A DNA stretch of 53,382 nucleotides from Nocardioides luteus (GCF_014648595.1 NZ_BMRK01000022.1:12784-66165); one strand, 5' to 3'; numbered from the stretch's first letter, positions 16,987 through 25,410 are shown. A program made the numbers and translations. Notes: generated from the letters alone by a model not told the origin.

Positions 16987-18182
16987 TGACCACCACGCCT
17001 ACCCACGGTGCTGACGACGTCAGCGGTATCGAGATCGAGCTGGACGAGGTGGTCAAGCGCTACCCCGGCCAGAAGATGGCCGCCGTCGACTCGCTGAGCC
17101 TGACCGTGCCCGCCGGCGAGATGGTGATCTTCGTCGGCCCCTCGGGCTGCGGCAAGACCACCTCGCTGAAGATGATCAACCGGCTGATCAGGCCGACCTC
17201 CGGCACCATCCGGCTCGGCGGTGAGGACATCTCGAAGCGCGGCGCCGACGAGCTGCGGCGACACATCGGCTACGTCATCCAGGGCGGCTCGCTCTTCCCG
17301 CACATGACGGTCGCCACCAACATCGAGATCGTGCCGAAGCTGCTGGGCTGGGACAAGGCACGCATCGCCGAGCGGGTCGATGAGCTCCTCGACCTGGTCG
17401 GCCTCGAGCCCGACCGCTACCGCGACCGCTACCCCCGGGAGCTCTCCGGCGGCCAGCAGCAGCGCGTCGGCGTGGCCCGCGGCCTCGCCGCCGACCCGCC
17501 GGTGATCTTGATGGACGAGCCGTTCGGCGCCGTCGACCCGATCACCCGGCAGCGGCTCCAGGACGAGCTGCTCGGCATCCAGCGTGAGCTCCACAAGACG
17601 ATCGTGATGGTCACCCACGACATCGACGAGGCGATCAAGCTCGGCGACCGGGTGCTGATCCTCCAGGAGGGTGGCCGCATCGCACAGTACGACACCCCCG
17701 AGATGATCCTGGCCGCGCCCGCCAACGACTTCGTGGACGACTTCGTCGGCTCGGGGTCCGCGCTGAAGCAGCTGACGCTGTCGCGGGTCTCCGAGATCGA
17801 GCTGCGTCACCCCACCACGGCCACCGTCGGTGAGCCGAGCCGGGAGGCGATCGCGCGTGCGGAGGCCGCCGGTGACGGCAGCCTGGTGATCCTCGACTCC
17901 CGGCGCAGGCCGGTCGCGTGGCGCTTCCTGCGCGAGGTCGCCCGCCGCGACACCGTCCTCGACGGCGACCGCGAGAAGCTGGTGACCCTCGACGAGCGGG
18001 CGACCCTCAACGACGCCCTCGACGTCATGCTGGCCTCGAGCTACGGCGGAGCGATCGTCTGCGGTAGACGCGACCAATACCTCGGAGTCGCGGACTTCGA
18101 GAGCGTCACCGACCACATGCGCACGGTCGAGAAGGCGGCCGCCGAGGAAGTCGCCGCGGACACCGGGCGGGCCGAGCCGTGA
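16986..18182 (+). CDS. opuCA: Osmoprotectant ABC transporter ATP-binding protein with CBS domains
   Basis: This protein of 398 residues has Walker A GPSGCGKTT near residue 50, signature LSGGQQQRVGVARGL near 152, and Walker B VILMDEPFGAVDP near 173. The part after about residue 250 carries CBS-type sequence, with LVTLDERATLNDALDVML near the end; such domains sense ionic strength in OpuA/OpuC importers. The ATG overlaps the preceding permease stop, and the stop overlaps the next GTG, so the operon is translationally coupled. The protein energises uptake of betaine-like solutes during osmotic stress. Confidence 0.93.
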   Translation: MTTTPTHGADDVSGIEIELDEVVKRYPGQKMAAVDSLSLTVPAGEMVIFVGPSGCGKTTSLKMINRLIRPTSGTIRLGGEDISKRGADELRRHIGYVIQGGSLFPHMTVATNIEIVPKLLGWDKARIAERVDELLDLVGLEPDRYRDRYPRELSGGQQQRVGVARGLAADPPVILMDEPFGAVDPITRQRLQDELLGIQRELHKTIVMVTHDIDEAIKLGDRVLILQEGGRIAQYDTPEMILAAPANDFVDDFVGSGSALKQLTLSRVSEIELRHPTTATVGEPSREAIARAEAAGDGSLVILDSRRRPVAWRFLREVARRDTVLDGDREKLVTLDERATLNDALDVMLASSYGGAIVCGRRDQYLGVADFESVTDHMRTVEKAAAEEVAADTGRAEP

Positions 18183-18973
18183 CCACCCTCGAGGCGCCGC
18201 CGGCCGACACCGGCGAGGAGGTACGCCGCTCCCGGCTGCAGCTCCCCGGCGGCGAGAGCGCGGCGATGCTGTTCGTGCTGCCGATCGTGGTCGCCGTGCT
18301 GTTCATCGGCTTCGTGACCTGGCGCCAGACCGCCGACCTCGACCCGATCGAGGAGTCGACGCTGGCCTGGGGCGCGATCTGGGAGCAGCTGCGCGACCAC
18401 GTCGTGATCACCCTCGTCTCCTCGGTCATCGTGGTCGTCATCGCGGTGCCGCTGGGGATCCTGCTGACCCGCGGACGGGCCAGAGCGATCGCGCCCGCCG
18501 TCGTGGCCGTCGCCAACGCCGGCCAGGCGGCGCCCTCGATCGGCCTGATCGTGCTGCTGGCCATCTGGCTGGGCTTCGGCTTCTGGACGGCCGTGCTCGG
18601 GCTGGTGGTCTACGGGCTGCTGCCGGTGCTGCGCAACACCATCACCGGGTTGCAGGGCGTCGATCCGACGTTGGTCGAGGCCGGCCGGGGCATCGGGATG
18701 TCCGGACCGGAGGTCCTGCTGCGGGTCGAGCTGCCGCTCGCGCTGCCCGTGATCATGGCCGGCATCCGCACCGCGCTCGTGCTCGTCGTCGGCACCGCCG
18801 CCCTGGTCACCTTCATCGGTGCCGGCGGCCTCGGCGGCGCACTGACCTCGGGGATCAACCTCTTCCGCTTCCCGGTCATGGTCTCCGCGGCGCTGCTGAT
18901 CGCCCTGCTCGCCCTGCTGATCGAGTGGGTCGGCCGTGTGCTCGAGGTCGTCCTCCGACCGAAGGGGATCTGA
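18179..18973 (+). CDS. opuCD: Osmoprotectant ABC transporter permease, second subunit
   Basis: The protein is 264 residues, with a hydrophobic segment near 23-45, further segments through 240, and the coupling loop VDPTLVEAGRGIGMSGPEVL near 160-179. It closely parallels the first permease, with an N-terminal extension. The GTG start overlaps the ATPase stop, and its own stop overlaps the ATG of the binding-protein gene. It forms the membrane channel with the OpuCB-like subunit. Confidence 0.9.
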   Translation: MTTLEAPPADTGEEVRRSRLQLPGGESAAMLFVLPIVVAVLFIGFVTWRQTADLDPIEESTLAWGAIWEQLRDHVVITLVSSVIVVVIAVPLGILLTRGRARAIAPAVVAVANAGQAAPSIGLIVLLAIWLGFGFWTAVLGLVVYGLLPVLRNTITGLQGVDPTLVEAGRGIGMSGPEVLLRVELPLALPVIMAGIRTALVLVVGTAALVTFIGAGGLGGALTSGINLFRFPVMVSAALLIALLALLIEWVGRVLEVVLRPKGI

Positions 18974-19959
18974 TGCGTACGAAACGACTCGCTCTCGCGA
19001 CCATCAGCGCCGGCGTCGCGCTCGCGCTGTCCGGGTGCAGCATCGGTCTGGGCACCGCAGGCGGCTTCACGAAGAGCGGCACGCTGGCCGGACCCGTCGA
19101 GGGGATCGACCTGAGCGGTGGCAGCCTCTCGGTCGGCTCGAAGAACTTCACCGAGAACATCCTGCTCGGCAAGATGACGGTGATCCTGCTCAAGTCGGCC
19201 GGCGCCGACGTCCAGGACCTCACCAACATCCCCGGCAGCGCAGCCTCCCGCGAGGCGCAGCTCGACGGCCAGGTCGAGCTCACCTGGGAGTACACCGGCA
19301 CCGCCTGGCTGACCTATCTCAACGAGGCCGAGCCGATCCCCGACGAGAAGAAGCAGTACGTCGCGACGCGCGACGCCGACCTCGAGCAGAACGACCTCGT
19401 CTGGCTGCCGCCCACGCCGATGAACGACACCTACACGATGGCGATCAGCGCCGAGAGCGCGAAGAAGTACAAGATCACCAAGCTCTCGGAGATGAACAAG
19501 GTGCCGGCGGCTGAGCGCACCTACTGCGTCGAGTCGGAGTTCACCAACCGCCCCGACGGGCTCAAGGGCATGCTCGAGACCTACGGTCTGCCGCTCGACG
19601 AGCCCGGCGGGATCCCACGGAAGAACCTGCGTACGCTGCAGACCGGCGCGATATACGACGCGACCGCGAAGGGGCAGTGCACGTTCGGCGAGGTCTTCAC
19701 GACCGACGGCCGCATCAAGGCCCTCGACCTGACCGCCCTCGAGGACGACCGCAGCTTCTTCCCGAAGTACAACGCCTCGCTGGTCGTGCGCCAGCAGACG
19801 CTCGAGGAGCACCCCGAGATCGAGAAGCTCTTCGCGCCGGTCACCGAGAAGCTCACCAACGAGGTGATCGCCAGTCTCAACGCCAAGGTCGACGTCGACG
19901 GCCGAGACGCGTCCGAGGTCGCCTGGGAGTGGCTGAGCGAGGAGGGTCTCGTCCGCTGA
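18973..19959 (+). CDS. opuCC: Osmoprotectant substrate-binding lipoprotein
   Basis: The ATG at 18973 overlaps the permease stop and gives 328 residues. ALALSGCSIG near residues 15-24 is a lipobox, so the protein is anchored outside the membrane. VGSKNFTENILLGKM near 54-68 and WEYTGTAWLTYL near 103-114 are typical of quaternary-ammonium binding proteins (OpuCC/ProX/OsmX), where aromatic residues cage the cation. It delivers the solute to the permeases. It is the last gene of the operon and converges on the ECF sigma gene with a 7-base gap. Confidence 0.93.
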   Translation: MRTKRLALATISAGVALALSGCSIGLGTAGGFTKSGTLAGPVEGIDLSGGSLSVGSKNFTENILLGKMTVILLKSAGADVQDLTNIPGSAASREAQLDGQVELTWEYTGTAWLTYLNEAEPIPDEKKQYVATRDADLEQNDLVWLPPTPMNDTYTMAISAESAKKYKITKLSEMNKVPAAERTYCVESEFTNRPDGLKGMLETYGLPLDEPGGIPRKNLRTLQTGAIYDATAKGQCTFGEVFTTDGRIKALDLTALEDDRSFFPKYNASLVVRQQTLEEHPEIEKLFAPVTEKLTNEVIASLNAKVDVDGRDASEVAWEWLSEEGLVR

Positions 19960-19966
19960 CGAAGGG

Positions 19967-20917
19967 TCACCATTCGGCGATGATCGGTGACCCGGGGTCG
20001 TGCTCCGCCCACGCGGTCCCGAGCCGCCCCAGCCGCTGCGCCGAGGCGACCCCGCGGACGGTCGCGATCCGGCCGCCGACGATGTCGAAGCCGACGACGC
20101 CGACCACGTGGTCGCCGACCACGGCCACGATCGCGGGTGCCCCGTTGACCAGGGCGTAGTGGATCGAGGGCGTACCGCCAGCCAGACGACGCTTCGCGGG
20201 CGATGGCCGGAAGCCCGCGCGGGCGATCGCCGCGATCTTGCGGGGGTCGTCGTAGCGCAGGACCCGCGCGCCGATCCCGGCACCGTCCGAGACGGCGGTG
20301 GCGTCGTCGGTGAGCAACGCGACCAGACGATCGATCTCGCCCGACGTGGCCGCCCGGAGGAACTCCTCGACGGTTCTCCGGGCCGAGGCGGGATCGACCT
20401 CGGCGGCGTCACGACGGCGCCCGGCCGCGACGTGGCGGCGTGCGCGGTGCAGGTGCTGCTGACTGGCGGCCTCGCTGATCTCGAGGATCTCGGCGATCTC
20501 GGCATGGGTGTAGGAGAACGCCTCGCGCAGGACGTAGACGCCACGCTCGACGGGGGAGAGCCGCTCCATCACGGTGAGCACCGCCAGCGAGACCATCTCG
20601 CGCTGCTCGACCGTCTCGGCAGGTCCCAGCATCGGGTCGCCGTCGAGAACGGGCTCGGGCAACCAGGCGCTGGCGCGTTCGTTGCGCATCCGTGCCGAGC
20701 GCAGCCGATCGAGACTGAGGTTGGTGACCACCTTCGTCAGCCATGCCTCGGGCACCTCGATCAGCCGCCGGTCGGCGCCCTGCCACCGCAGGTACGCGTC
20801 CTGGACGGTGTCCTCCGCCTCCGACGCCGACCCCAGCAGACGGTACGCCAACGAGGCCAGCCGGTCGCGGCTGGCCTCGAAGCGCTCTCCGTCGAGGCGG
20901 TCGGCGAGGTGGCTCAC
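19967..20917 (-). CDS. ECF RNA polymerase sigma factor, ECF41-like, with SnoaL-like C-terminal domain
   Basis: The GTG at 20917 overlaps the upstream oxidoreductase stop (GTGA) and gives 316 residues; a longer open frame upstream lies inside that neighbour. Region 2 (LASLAYRLLGSASEAEDTVQDAYLRW, about 20-45) and region 4 (LSPVERGVYVLREAFSYTHAEIAEIL, about 117-142) are clear. Between them is WLPEPVLDGDP near 90, the linker motif of ECF41/SigJ-type factors. Residues ~185-316 form a SnoaL-like domain with DGAGIGARV in place of the common DGGGK. In ECF41 proteins this domain, not an anti-sigma factor, controls activity. Coupling to an oxidoreductase matches the usual ECF41 context. Confidence 0.9.
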   Translation of the reverse strand: MSHLADRLDGERFEASRDRLASLAYRLLGSASEAEDTVQDAYLRWQGADRRLIEVPEAWLTKVVTNLSLDRLRSARMRNERASAWLPEPVLDGDPMLGPAETVEQREMVSLAVLTVMERLSPVERGVYVLREAFSYTHAEIAEILEISEAASQQHLHRARRHVAAGRRRDAAEVDPASARRTVEEFLRAATSGEIDRLVALLTDDATAVSDGAGIGARVLRYDDPRKIAAIARAGFRPSPAKRRLAGGTPSIHYALVNGAPAIVAVVGDHVVGVVGFDIVGGRIATVRGVASAQRLGRLGTAWAEHDPGSPIIAEW

Positions 20918-22122
20918 GCCGCGACCTGCGCTGCGACGGATGCCGGACGAGCGACCAGACGATGGCGGCGGCGCGGCAGACCGAAGGTCGGGTGCGAGGT
21001 CGCCCACAGCGAGACCCGCAGGACGGCCGCCTTGAAGCGTACGGCCCTGCGGCCGGTCACGTGCTTGGCGGTCGCGCGGCCCTCGTCGTCGACCATCTGC
21101 AGGATCCCGTCCTTCCTACCCAGGCTGATGTGGTTGCCGGGGTAGACGAGCTTCGTGGTCGGGATTCTACGTCCGGTGAGCTCGCCGACGATCGCTTCGA
21201 CGGCCTGGCGGCCGGTGAAGCCCGCCGACGCGCAGGACATCGGCAGCGGCCTGCCGTTGTCGCCGATCGCGTGGGCGCTGTCGCCGATGGCGTACACGTC
21301 GGGGTGCGAGGTCGACCGCATCCTCCGGTCGACGACGATCTGACCCGATCCGGTGACCTCGAGACCGCTGGCGGCGGCGATCGGGGGGACCGCGAACCCT
21401 GCGGTCCACACGGTGGCGTCCGCGGCCAGCACGGTGCCGTCCGCGCACAGGACTCGAGTCGCCTCGACCGACTCGACCTGCGTGTGCTCGACGACGGTGA
21501 CGCCCAGCCGGTCGTAGGTCCGGCGCAGGTGGCGGCGTGCGCCCACAGAGAGCCGGGCGCCGAGCTCGCCGCGGGCCACCAGGGTCACCGTCAGGTCCGG
21601 CCGGGACTCGGCGATCTCCGCGGCTGTCTCGATGCCGGTGAGGCCGTCGCCGACCACGACGACCTCACCGCCGGGACCGCCCGCGCTGAGGCTTGCGAGC
21701 CGGCGGCGCAGCCGCAGGGCCGAAGCTCGGCTGGCGATGTCGAAGGCGTGCTCCGCGGCACCGGGGACCTGTGCGGCCCCGCTGCTCCCGAGCGCGTAGA
21801 CGAGCGTGTCGTAGTCGATCTCGCGGCCCCCGTCGGAGTCGGCGAAGCCGACGATCCTGCGGTTCGGATCGATGTCGGTGACCCGTGCCAGACGGAGGCC
21901 GATGCCCGTCCCGGCGAAGACGTCAGTCAGCTGCGGCGCTGCCACGTCCTGGCCGGCGGCCAGCTGGTGCAGCCGGAGGCGCTGGACGAAGTCGGGCTCG
22001 GCGTTGACCACGGTGATCTCGACGTCCTCGGCCGAGAGCCGGCGGGCGAGGGTCCCCGCTGCGTACGCTCCGGCGTAGCCGGCCCCGAGCACGACGATGC
22101 GGTGCCTGGTGGGTTCGTTCAT
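20914..22122 (-). CDS. NDH-2-like NAD(P)/FAD-dependent oxidoreductase
   Basis: The protein is 402 residues. VVLGAGYAGAYAAGTLARRL near 10-29 binds FAD; VVVVGDGLTGIETAAEI near 160-176 binds NAD(P)H; and AIGDSAHAIGDNGRPLPMSCASAG near 290-313 is the second FAD contact of type II NADH dehydrogenase-like proteins. No C-terminal membrane helix is obvious, so it may be soluble. It is the gene directly upstream of the ECF41 factor and is probably a target as well as its partner. The upstream gap contains palindromes at 22181-22209. Its physiological electron acceptor is not known. Confidence 0.85.
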   Translation of the reverse strand: MNEPTRHRIVVLGAGYAGAYAAGTLARRLSAEDVEITVVNAEPDFVQRLRLHQLAAGQDVAAPQLTDVFAGTGIGLRLARVTDIDPNRRIVGFADSDGGREIDYDTLVYALGSSGAAQVPGAAEHAFDIASRASALRLRRRLASLSAGGPGGEVVVVGDGLTGIETAAEIAESRPDLTVTLVARGELGARLSVGARRHLRRTYDRLGVTVVEHTQVESVEATRVLCADGTVLAADATVWTAGFAVPPIAAASGLEVTGSGQIVVDRRMRSTSHPDVYAIGDSAHAIGDNGRPLPMSCASAGFTGRQAVEAIVGELTGRRIPTTKLVYPGNHISLGRKDGILQMVDDEGRATAKHVTGRRAVRFKAAVLRVSLWATSHPTFGLPRRRHRLVARPASVAAQVAA

Positions 22123-22180
22123 GGCGATGCTCCTTCTCTCCTGTGCTTGCGAGAGATGAGCGAGACAGCGCCCCGATTCC

Positions 22181-22209
22181 TGACACGTGGTCAGTGTGAT
22201 CTGTCACAC
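22181..22209. promoter_or_regulatory. Tandem palindromes upstream of the oxidoreductase-sigma operon
   Basis: TGACACGTGGTCA (22181-22193) is an imperfect palindrome around a CACGTG core. It is followed directly by GTGTGA-N4-TCACAC (22194-22209), a perfect one whose last bases overlap the end of the NTF2-like gene. Both lie 60-90 bases before the oxidoreductase start and could bind a dimeric regulator. Confidence 0.4.
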
Positions 22210-22593
22210 ATCGCCGCGGGCTGCAGCCTTGATCTCCTCGAACTGGGCGCCCATCGCGGCTGCGAGGGCCTCGGCAGCACGCAGCGGACGGACCATCACC
22301 TTGAAGTCGACGATCTTGCCGTCCTCGTCGTAGGTGAGGAAGTCGCAGCCGTTGAGCTCGAGGCCGTCGACCTTCGCGGTGAACTCGTAGGCGTGGTGGG
22401 CGCCGTCGTGGATCTCGCGTACGTAGGTGAAGTCCTCGAACACCTTCACCACGCCCCGGAGGATGGCCGCGGTGATCGCCCGGCCGGGGTAGGGCTTGAA
22501 CGCGACCGGGCTGGTGAACACGACGTCCTCGGCGAGCATCGCCTCGACGGCATCCATGTCCTTGGCCTCGATCGCCTCGCGGAACGTGGTCAT
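22204..22593 (-). CDS. NTF2/SnoaL-like fold protein
   Basis: From the ATG at 22593, which has GGAGA just upstream, the protein is 129 residues, the normal size for a stand-alone NTF2-like domain. FREAIEAKDMDAVEAMLAEDVVFTSP near 4-29 and the strands after residue 60 fit the cone-shaped fold. Members include isomerases, polyketide cyclases and binding proteins, so function is open. The ATG overlaps the stop of the upstream membrane-protein gene (ATGA). The ECF sigma factor nearby carries a related domain at its C-terminus. Confidence 0.8.
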   Translation of the reverse strand: MTTFREAIEAKDMDAVEAMLAEDVVFTSPVAFKPYPGRAITAAILRGVVKVFEDFTYVREIHDGAHHAYEFTAKVDGLELNGCDFLTYDEDGKIVDFKVMVRPLRAAEALAAAMGAQFEEIKAAARGDV

Positions 22594-23021
22594 CGGTCTC
22601 CTTCTGGGGTCGGGTGCTGGTGAGGAGAGCCTAGAGGCGAAGCGCTTCGGCCGCCGATGGCGTAGCCGATGCCGATCCCCACTGCTGCCGGGGCCAGGAC
22701 GAGGCCGGCGACGAACGGGCTCAGGAAGGCCAGGTCGTCCCACAGCACGCCGAAGTCACGGCCCTCCTTGGCCCAGATCTCGATCGGAGCGCTGAGCCCG
22801 ACCACGACGGCGACCACCGCCCAGCGTACGAAGACCGGCGGCAGGCGCTCCGCGCGCGAGCCGTCCCACATGCCCCACAGGCCCGAGACGGCGATCAGCA
22901 GCCCGAAGTAGATCAGGCCGGCGCCGATGTCGGCGTCCTCGGTGGGGAAGAAGGTGGTCATCACGAAGGAGTAGAGGAGGCCGCCGCCGAGGATCGCGAC
23001 GAGGCGTACGAGGAGCTTCAT
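22590..23021 (-). CDS. Small membrane protein of unknown function
   Basis: From the ATG at 23021 the protein is 143 residues with four hydrophobic segments: about 4-22, 31-49, 62-80 and 103-128. The last has a glycine-rich end (GIGIGYAIGG). I do not recognise a family. Its stop overlaps the ATG of the NTF2-like gene, so the two form one unit upstream of the oxidoreductase-sigma pair. An in-frame start at 23057 would add 12 residues. Confidence 0.6.
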   Translation of the reverse strand: MKLLVRLVAILGGGLLYSFVMTTFFPTEDADIGAGLIYFGLLIAVSGLWGMWDGSRAERLPPVFVRWAVVAVVVGLSAPIEIWAKEGRDFGVLWDDLAFLSPFVAGLVLAPAAVGIGIGYAIGGRSASPLGSPHQHPTPEGDR

Positions 23022-23122
23022 GGGTCCATCGTCGCCCGGACGGCTGGCAGGGCGCATGAGCGTGCGTACTCAGATCCTCCGGAACCAGGGCCTTGACAGG
23101 CACGCAGCCTGCCCCGATGGTT

Positions 23123-23138
23123 TTCGATAACGTTTTCC
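23123..23138. promoter_or_regulatory. Candidate LacI-type operator upstream of the polysaccharide deacetylase gene
   Basis: TTCGATAACGTTTTCC contains GATAAC|GTTTTC, a near-palindrome centred on CG as in LacI/CcpA-family sites. It matches 14 of 16 bases with the site before the GH10 gene at 25346-25361 when that one is read on the minus strand. It is unusually AT-rich for this region. Confidence 0.5.
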
Positions 23139-23186
23139 AAGGGCGGCTGATCGCACGCCGCCGTGGACCGATCGAAGGAGATCACG

Positions 23187-24026
23187 GTGGATTCCCGGGC
23201 TGGGTTCGCGAAGCGGATCAGAGCCGCCCTGGTGGCGGCAGGAGCGGTGGGAGCGATCGTCGCCGGAGCGGCGTCGCCGGCCGTCGGAACCGATGCGGGA
23301 GGCGATGTCATGACAGCGGACAGCAGCAGAGGAAAGTCCGACCCCGGGTCCGACTTCATCCCCGGCGGCGCCGTGAACCCGACGTCGACGCCGGTCGACC
23401 AGGCCCGGGGCACCGGCAACGTGGTCGCCATGACCTTCGACGACGGGCCCAACCCGGGCGAGACCGAGCGGCTGCTCGACATCCTGGCCGCCCACGGGGT
23501 GGCCGCGGTCTTCTGCGTCATCGGCGAGAACATCAACGCATCCGGTGGCGCGGAGATCCTGCGCCGGATCGTCGAGGAGGGGCACACGCTGTGCAACCAC
23601 TCGACCTCCTACGCCGACATGGGCTCCTGGTCGCCCGCCGACGTCGAGCAGGACCTCGTGGCCAACCTGGCGATCATCCGCGAGGCCGTCGGGAACCCGG
23701 CCCAGAAGGTGCCCTACTTCCGGGCGCCGAACGGCAGCTGGGGGAGCACCGGCGAGGTCGCGGCCTCGCTCGGCATGCAGCCGCTCGGTCTGGGCAACGT
23801 GATCTTCGACTGGGACGGCAACGACCTCTCCGAGACCACGCTGACCAACAACCTGCGTGGGGCGATCCAGCCCGGTGCGGTGGCTCTGGCCCACGACGGC
23901 GGCGGCAACCGGGAGAACACCATCGCCGCGGTCGAGACGGTGCTTCCGGAGAAGCTGGCCCAGGGGTTCAGCTTCACCCTGCCGCGGGGCGGGATCCCGG
24001 ACGCCGCCTGGACGCCGAGGCGGTAG
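23187..24026 (+). CDS. Secreted polysaccharide deacetylase (NodB/CE4 family)
   Basis: The GTG at 23187 follows AAGGAG with about seven bases, giving 279 residues; the in-frame GTG at 23163 has no site. Residues 1-32 are a signal peptide ending near AGAASPAV. The NodB domain begins with MTFDDGPNPGET near 83 (metal-binding and catalytic aspartates) and continues with CNHSTSYADMG near 136, where the metal-binding HxxxH pattern is replaced by HSTSY, so the second histidine is lost. The end LALAHDGGG-like motif is present as ALAHDGGGNREN. It may deacetylate xylan, chitin or peptidoglycan. A shared operator links it to the GH10 xylanase gene. Confidence 0.85.
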   Translation: MDSRAGFAKRIRAALVAAGAVGAIVAGAASPAVGTDAGGDVMTADSSRGKSDPGSDFIPGGAVNPTSTPVDQARGTGNVVAMTFDDGPNPGETERLLDILAAHGVAAVFCVIGENINASGGAEILRRIVEEGHTLCNHSTSYADMGSWSPADVEQDLVANLAIIREAVGNPAQKVPYFRAPNGSWGSTGEVAASLGMQPLGLGNVIFDWDGNDLSETTLTNNLRGAIQPGAVALAHDGGGNRENTIAAVETVLPEKLAQGFSFTLPRGGIPDAAWTPRR

Positions 24027-24029
24027 GTC

Positions 24030-25313
24030 TCAGCGGGCGACGGTCACGGTGGCCTCCGAGATCTCCGGGGCGATCTCGAAGGCCGCCGTCGCATCATCGA
24101 CGCCGACCCGGTAGTCGCCGGCCCACCCGCTCACCGTCACCTGACCCCGTGCGTCGGTGCGCAACCGAGTCGGCTCCACCCACCACTCCTGCTTCACCAG
24201 GCGGTGGAGCTCGTTGTAGGCCGGCTTCGGTGTGCCGTCGGCCCTCACCAGGCCCGCCGGCGCGCCGAGCCAGGAGCCGAGGTCGGTGATGCCCCAGTAG
24301 GTGATCGCCTCGACCGACGGGTGCGAGAGCAGGGTGCGGTAGTGGCGTACGACCTCGTCGGCCTGCCGCTCCTCGCCCTCCGGGGTCGAGGGCCAGCTGG
24401 GCACCTGGTGGTCGTTGAGGTCCTCGATCTCGGGCGGCATGAGGTCGCCGGAGAGGAGCGTCGTCTCGCTGAGGTGGAGCGGGAGGCCGAAGCGGGCGAA
24501 CCGCTCGAGCACCTCCAGGGTCCGCTCCTCGCCCCAGTAGCCCTGGTGCATGTGGCTCTGCAGACCGATCGCGTCGACCTCGATCCCCGCCTCGAGGACG
24601 CCCTCGACGAGGCGCTCGTAGTCCGCGGACATGTCGAAGTCGTTGAGGACGAGACGTACGCCGGGATCCGCCGCCCGCGCCTCCTCGAAGGCCAGGCGTG
24701 CCATCGGGACGCGGCCGAGCTGCCGGCACAGCCGGGTGATGGCGTTCTGGCGCTCCTCGTTGTCGAAGACCGGCATGATCACCAGCTCGTTGATCGCGTC
24801 CCAGGTGTCGACCAGGCCGCTGAAGCCGGTGACCTCGCGGCGGATCCGGTCGCGGAGGACCTTCTCGACCTCGTCGGTGGGCGTGTCGAGCAGCCAGGCA
24901 GGGGAGAGCGTGTGCCAGGCCAGCGGATGTCCCTTGAGGGCCACGCCGCGGTCGCGGAACCAACGGGCGGCGTTGAGCAGGCGTTCGGTCTCGGGCTCGC
25001 CCGGCTCGGGCTCGAACCCGGACCAGTAGAACGGCAGCGTCGCCGTGTTGAACACGCCCAGCCACAGGTCGACCAGTCGTTCGGCGGCCTCCACGTCGGC
25101 ACCGCCGAAGACGGCGCCGGGGGACTGCGCGGTGTCGGCGTTGGCCAGGCCGATGAAGTCGAAGCCGATGTTGCCGAAGGCGAAGGCGTGGCGGGTCTGC
25201 TCGACGACGACGTCGGTATCGGCGCACGGGCTGCCGTCGGGGCGAAGCAGCGTCAGCGTCATCTCGTGGGAGCGGTGGCGGAGGGACGGGGCGGGGGAGG
25301 GCGGCTGGTTCAC
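24030..25313 (-). CDS. GH10 endo-1,4-beta-xylanase-like glycoside hydrolase, no signal peptide
   Basis: From the GTG at 25313 the protein is 427 residues. The (beta/alpha)8 GH10 landmarks are visible: KGHPLAWHTLSPAWL near 127-141, WDAINE near 171-176 with the acid/base glutamate, GLQSHMHQGYW near 253, HLSETTL near 287 with the presumed nucleophile, and YWGITDLGSWL near 345. A short beta-rich tail follows residue 380. No signal peptide or membrane segment precedes the domain, whereas most GH10 xylanases are exported, so it may act on imported oligosaccharides. Start choice is moderately certain; GTG 25322 is possible. Confidence 0.85.
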   Translation of the reverse strand: MNQPPSPAPSLRHRSHEMTLTLLRPDGSPCADTDVVVEQTRHAFAFGNIGFDFIGLANADTAQSPGAVFGGADVEAAERLVDLWLGVFNTATLPFYWSGFEPEPGEPETERLLNAARWFRDRGVALKGHPLAWHTLSPAWLLDTPTDEVEKVLRDRIRREVTGFSGLVDTWDAINELVIMPVFDNEERQNAITRLCRQLGRVPMARLAFEEARAADPGVRLVLNDFDMSADYERLVEGVLEAGIEVDAIGLQSHMHQGYWGEERTLEVLERFARFGLPLHLSETTLLSGDLMPPEIEDLNDHQVPSWPSTPEGEERQADEVVRHYRTLLSHPSVEAITYWGITDLGSWLGAPAGLVRADGTPKPAYNELHRLVKQEWWVEPTRLRTDARGQVTVSGWAGDYRVGVDDATAAFEIAPEISEATVTVAR

Positions 25314-25345
25314 GAGACACACCTTGAAGTACGGAGGGGGTGGAT

Positions 25346-25361
25346 GTAAATCGTTATCGAA
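25346..25361. promoter_or_regulatory. Candidate LacI-type operator upstream of the GH10 gene
   Basis: On the minus strand TTCGATAACGATTTAC lies about 33 bases before the GH10 start and matches the site at 23123-23138 in 14 of 16 bases. No LacI-family gene is in the window, so the regulator must be encoded elsewhere. Confidence 0.5.
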
Positions 25362-25410
25362 GGACGCTCGAGGAGCGCAAGGATTCGTCCGCACGAGTTG
25401 GTCCGTCGGC

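Noticed and set aside
16986-19959. Possible amino-acid ABC importer
   Set aside because: The CBS-containing ATPase, two permeases and the NFTEN-type binding lipoprotein fit an osmoprotectant importer better.
22202-22208. TGTCACA as ECF41 -35 element
   Set aside because: It reads on the plus strand, away from the minus-strand operon, and lies in the end of the NTF2-like gene.
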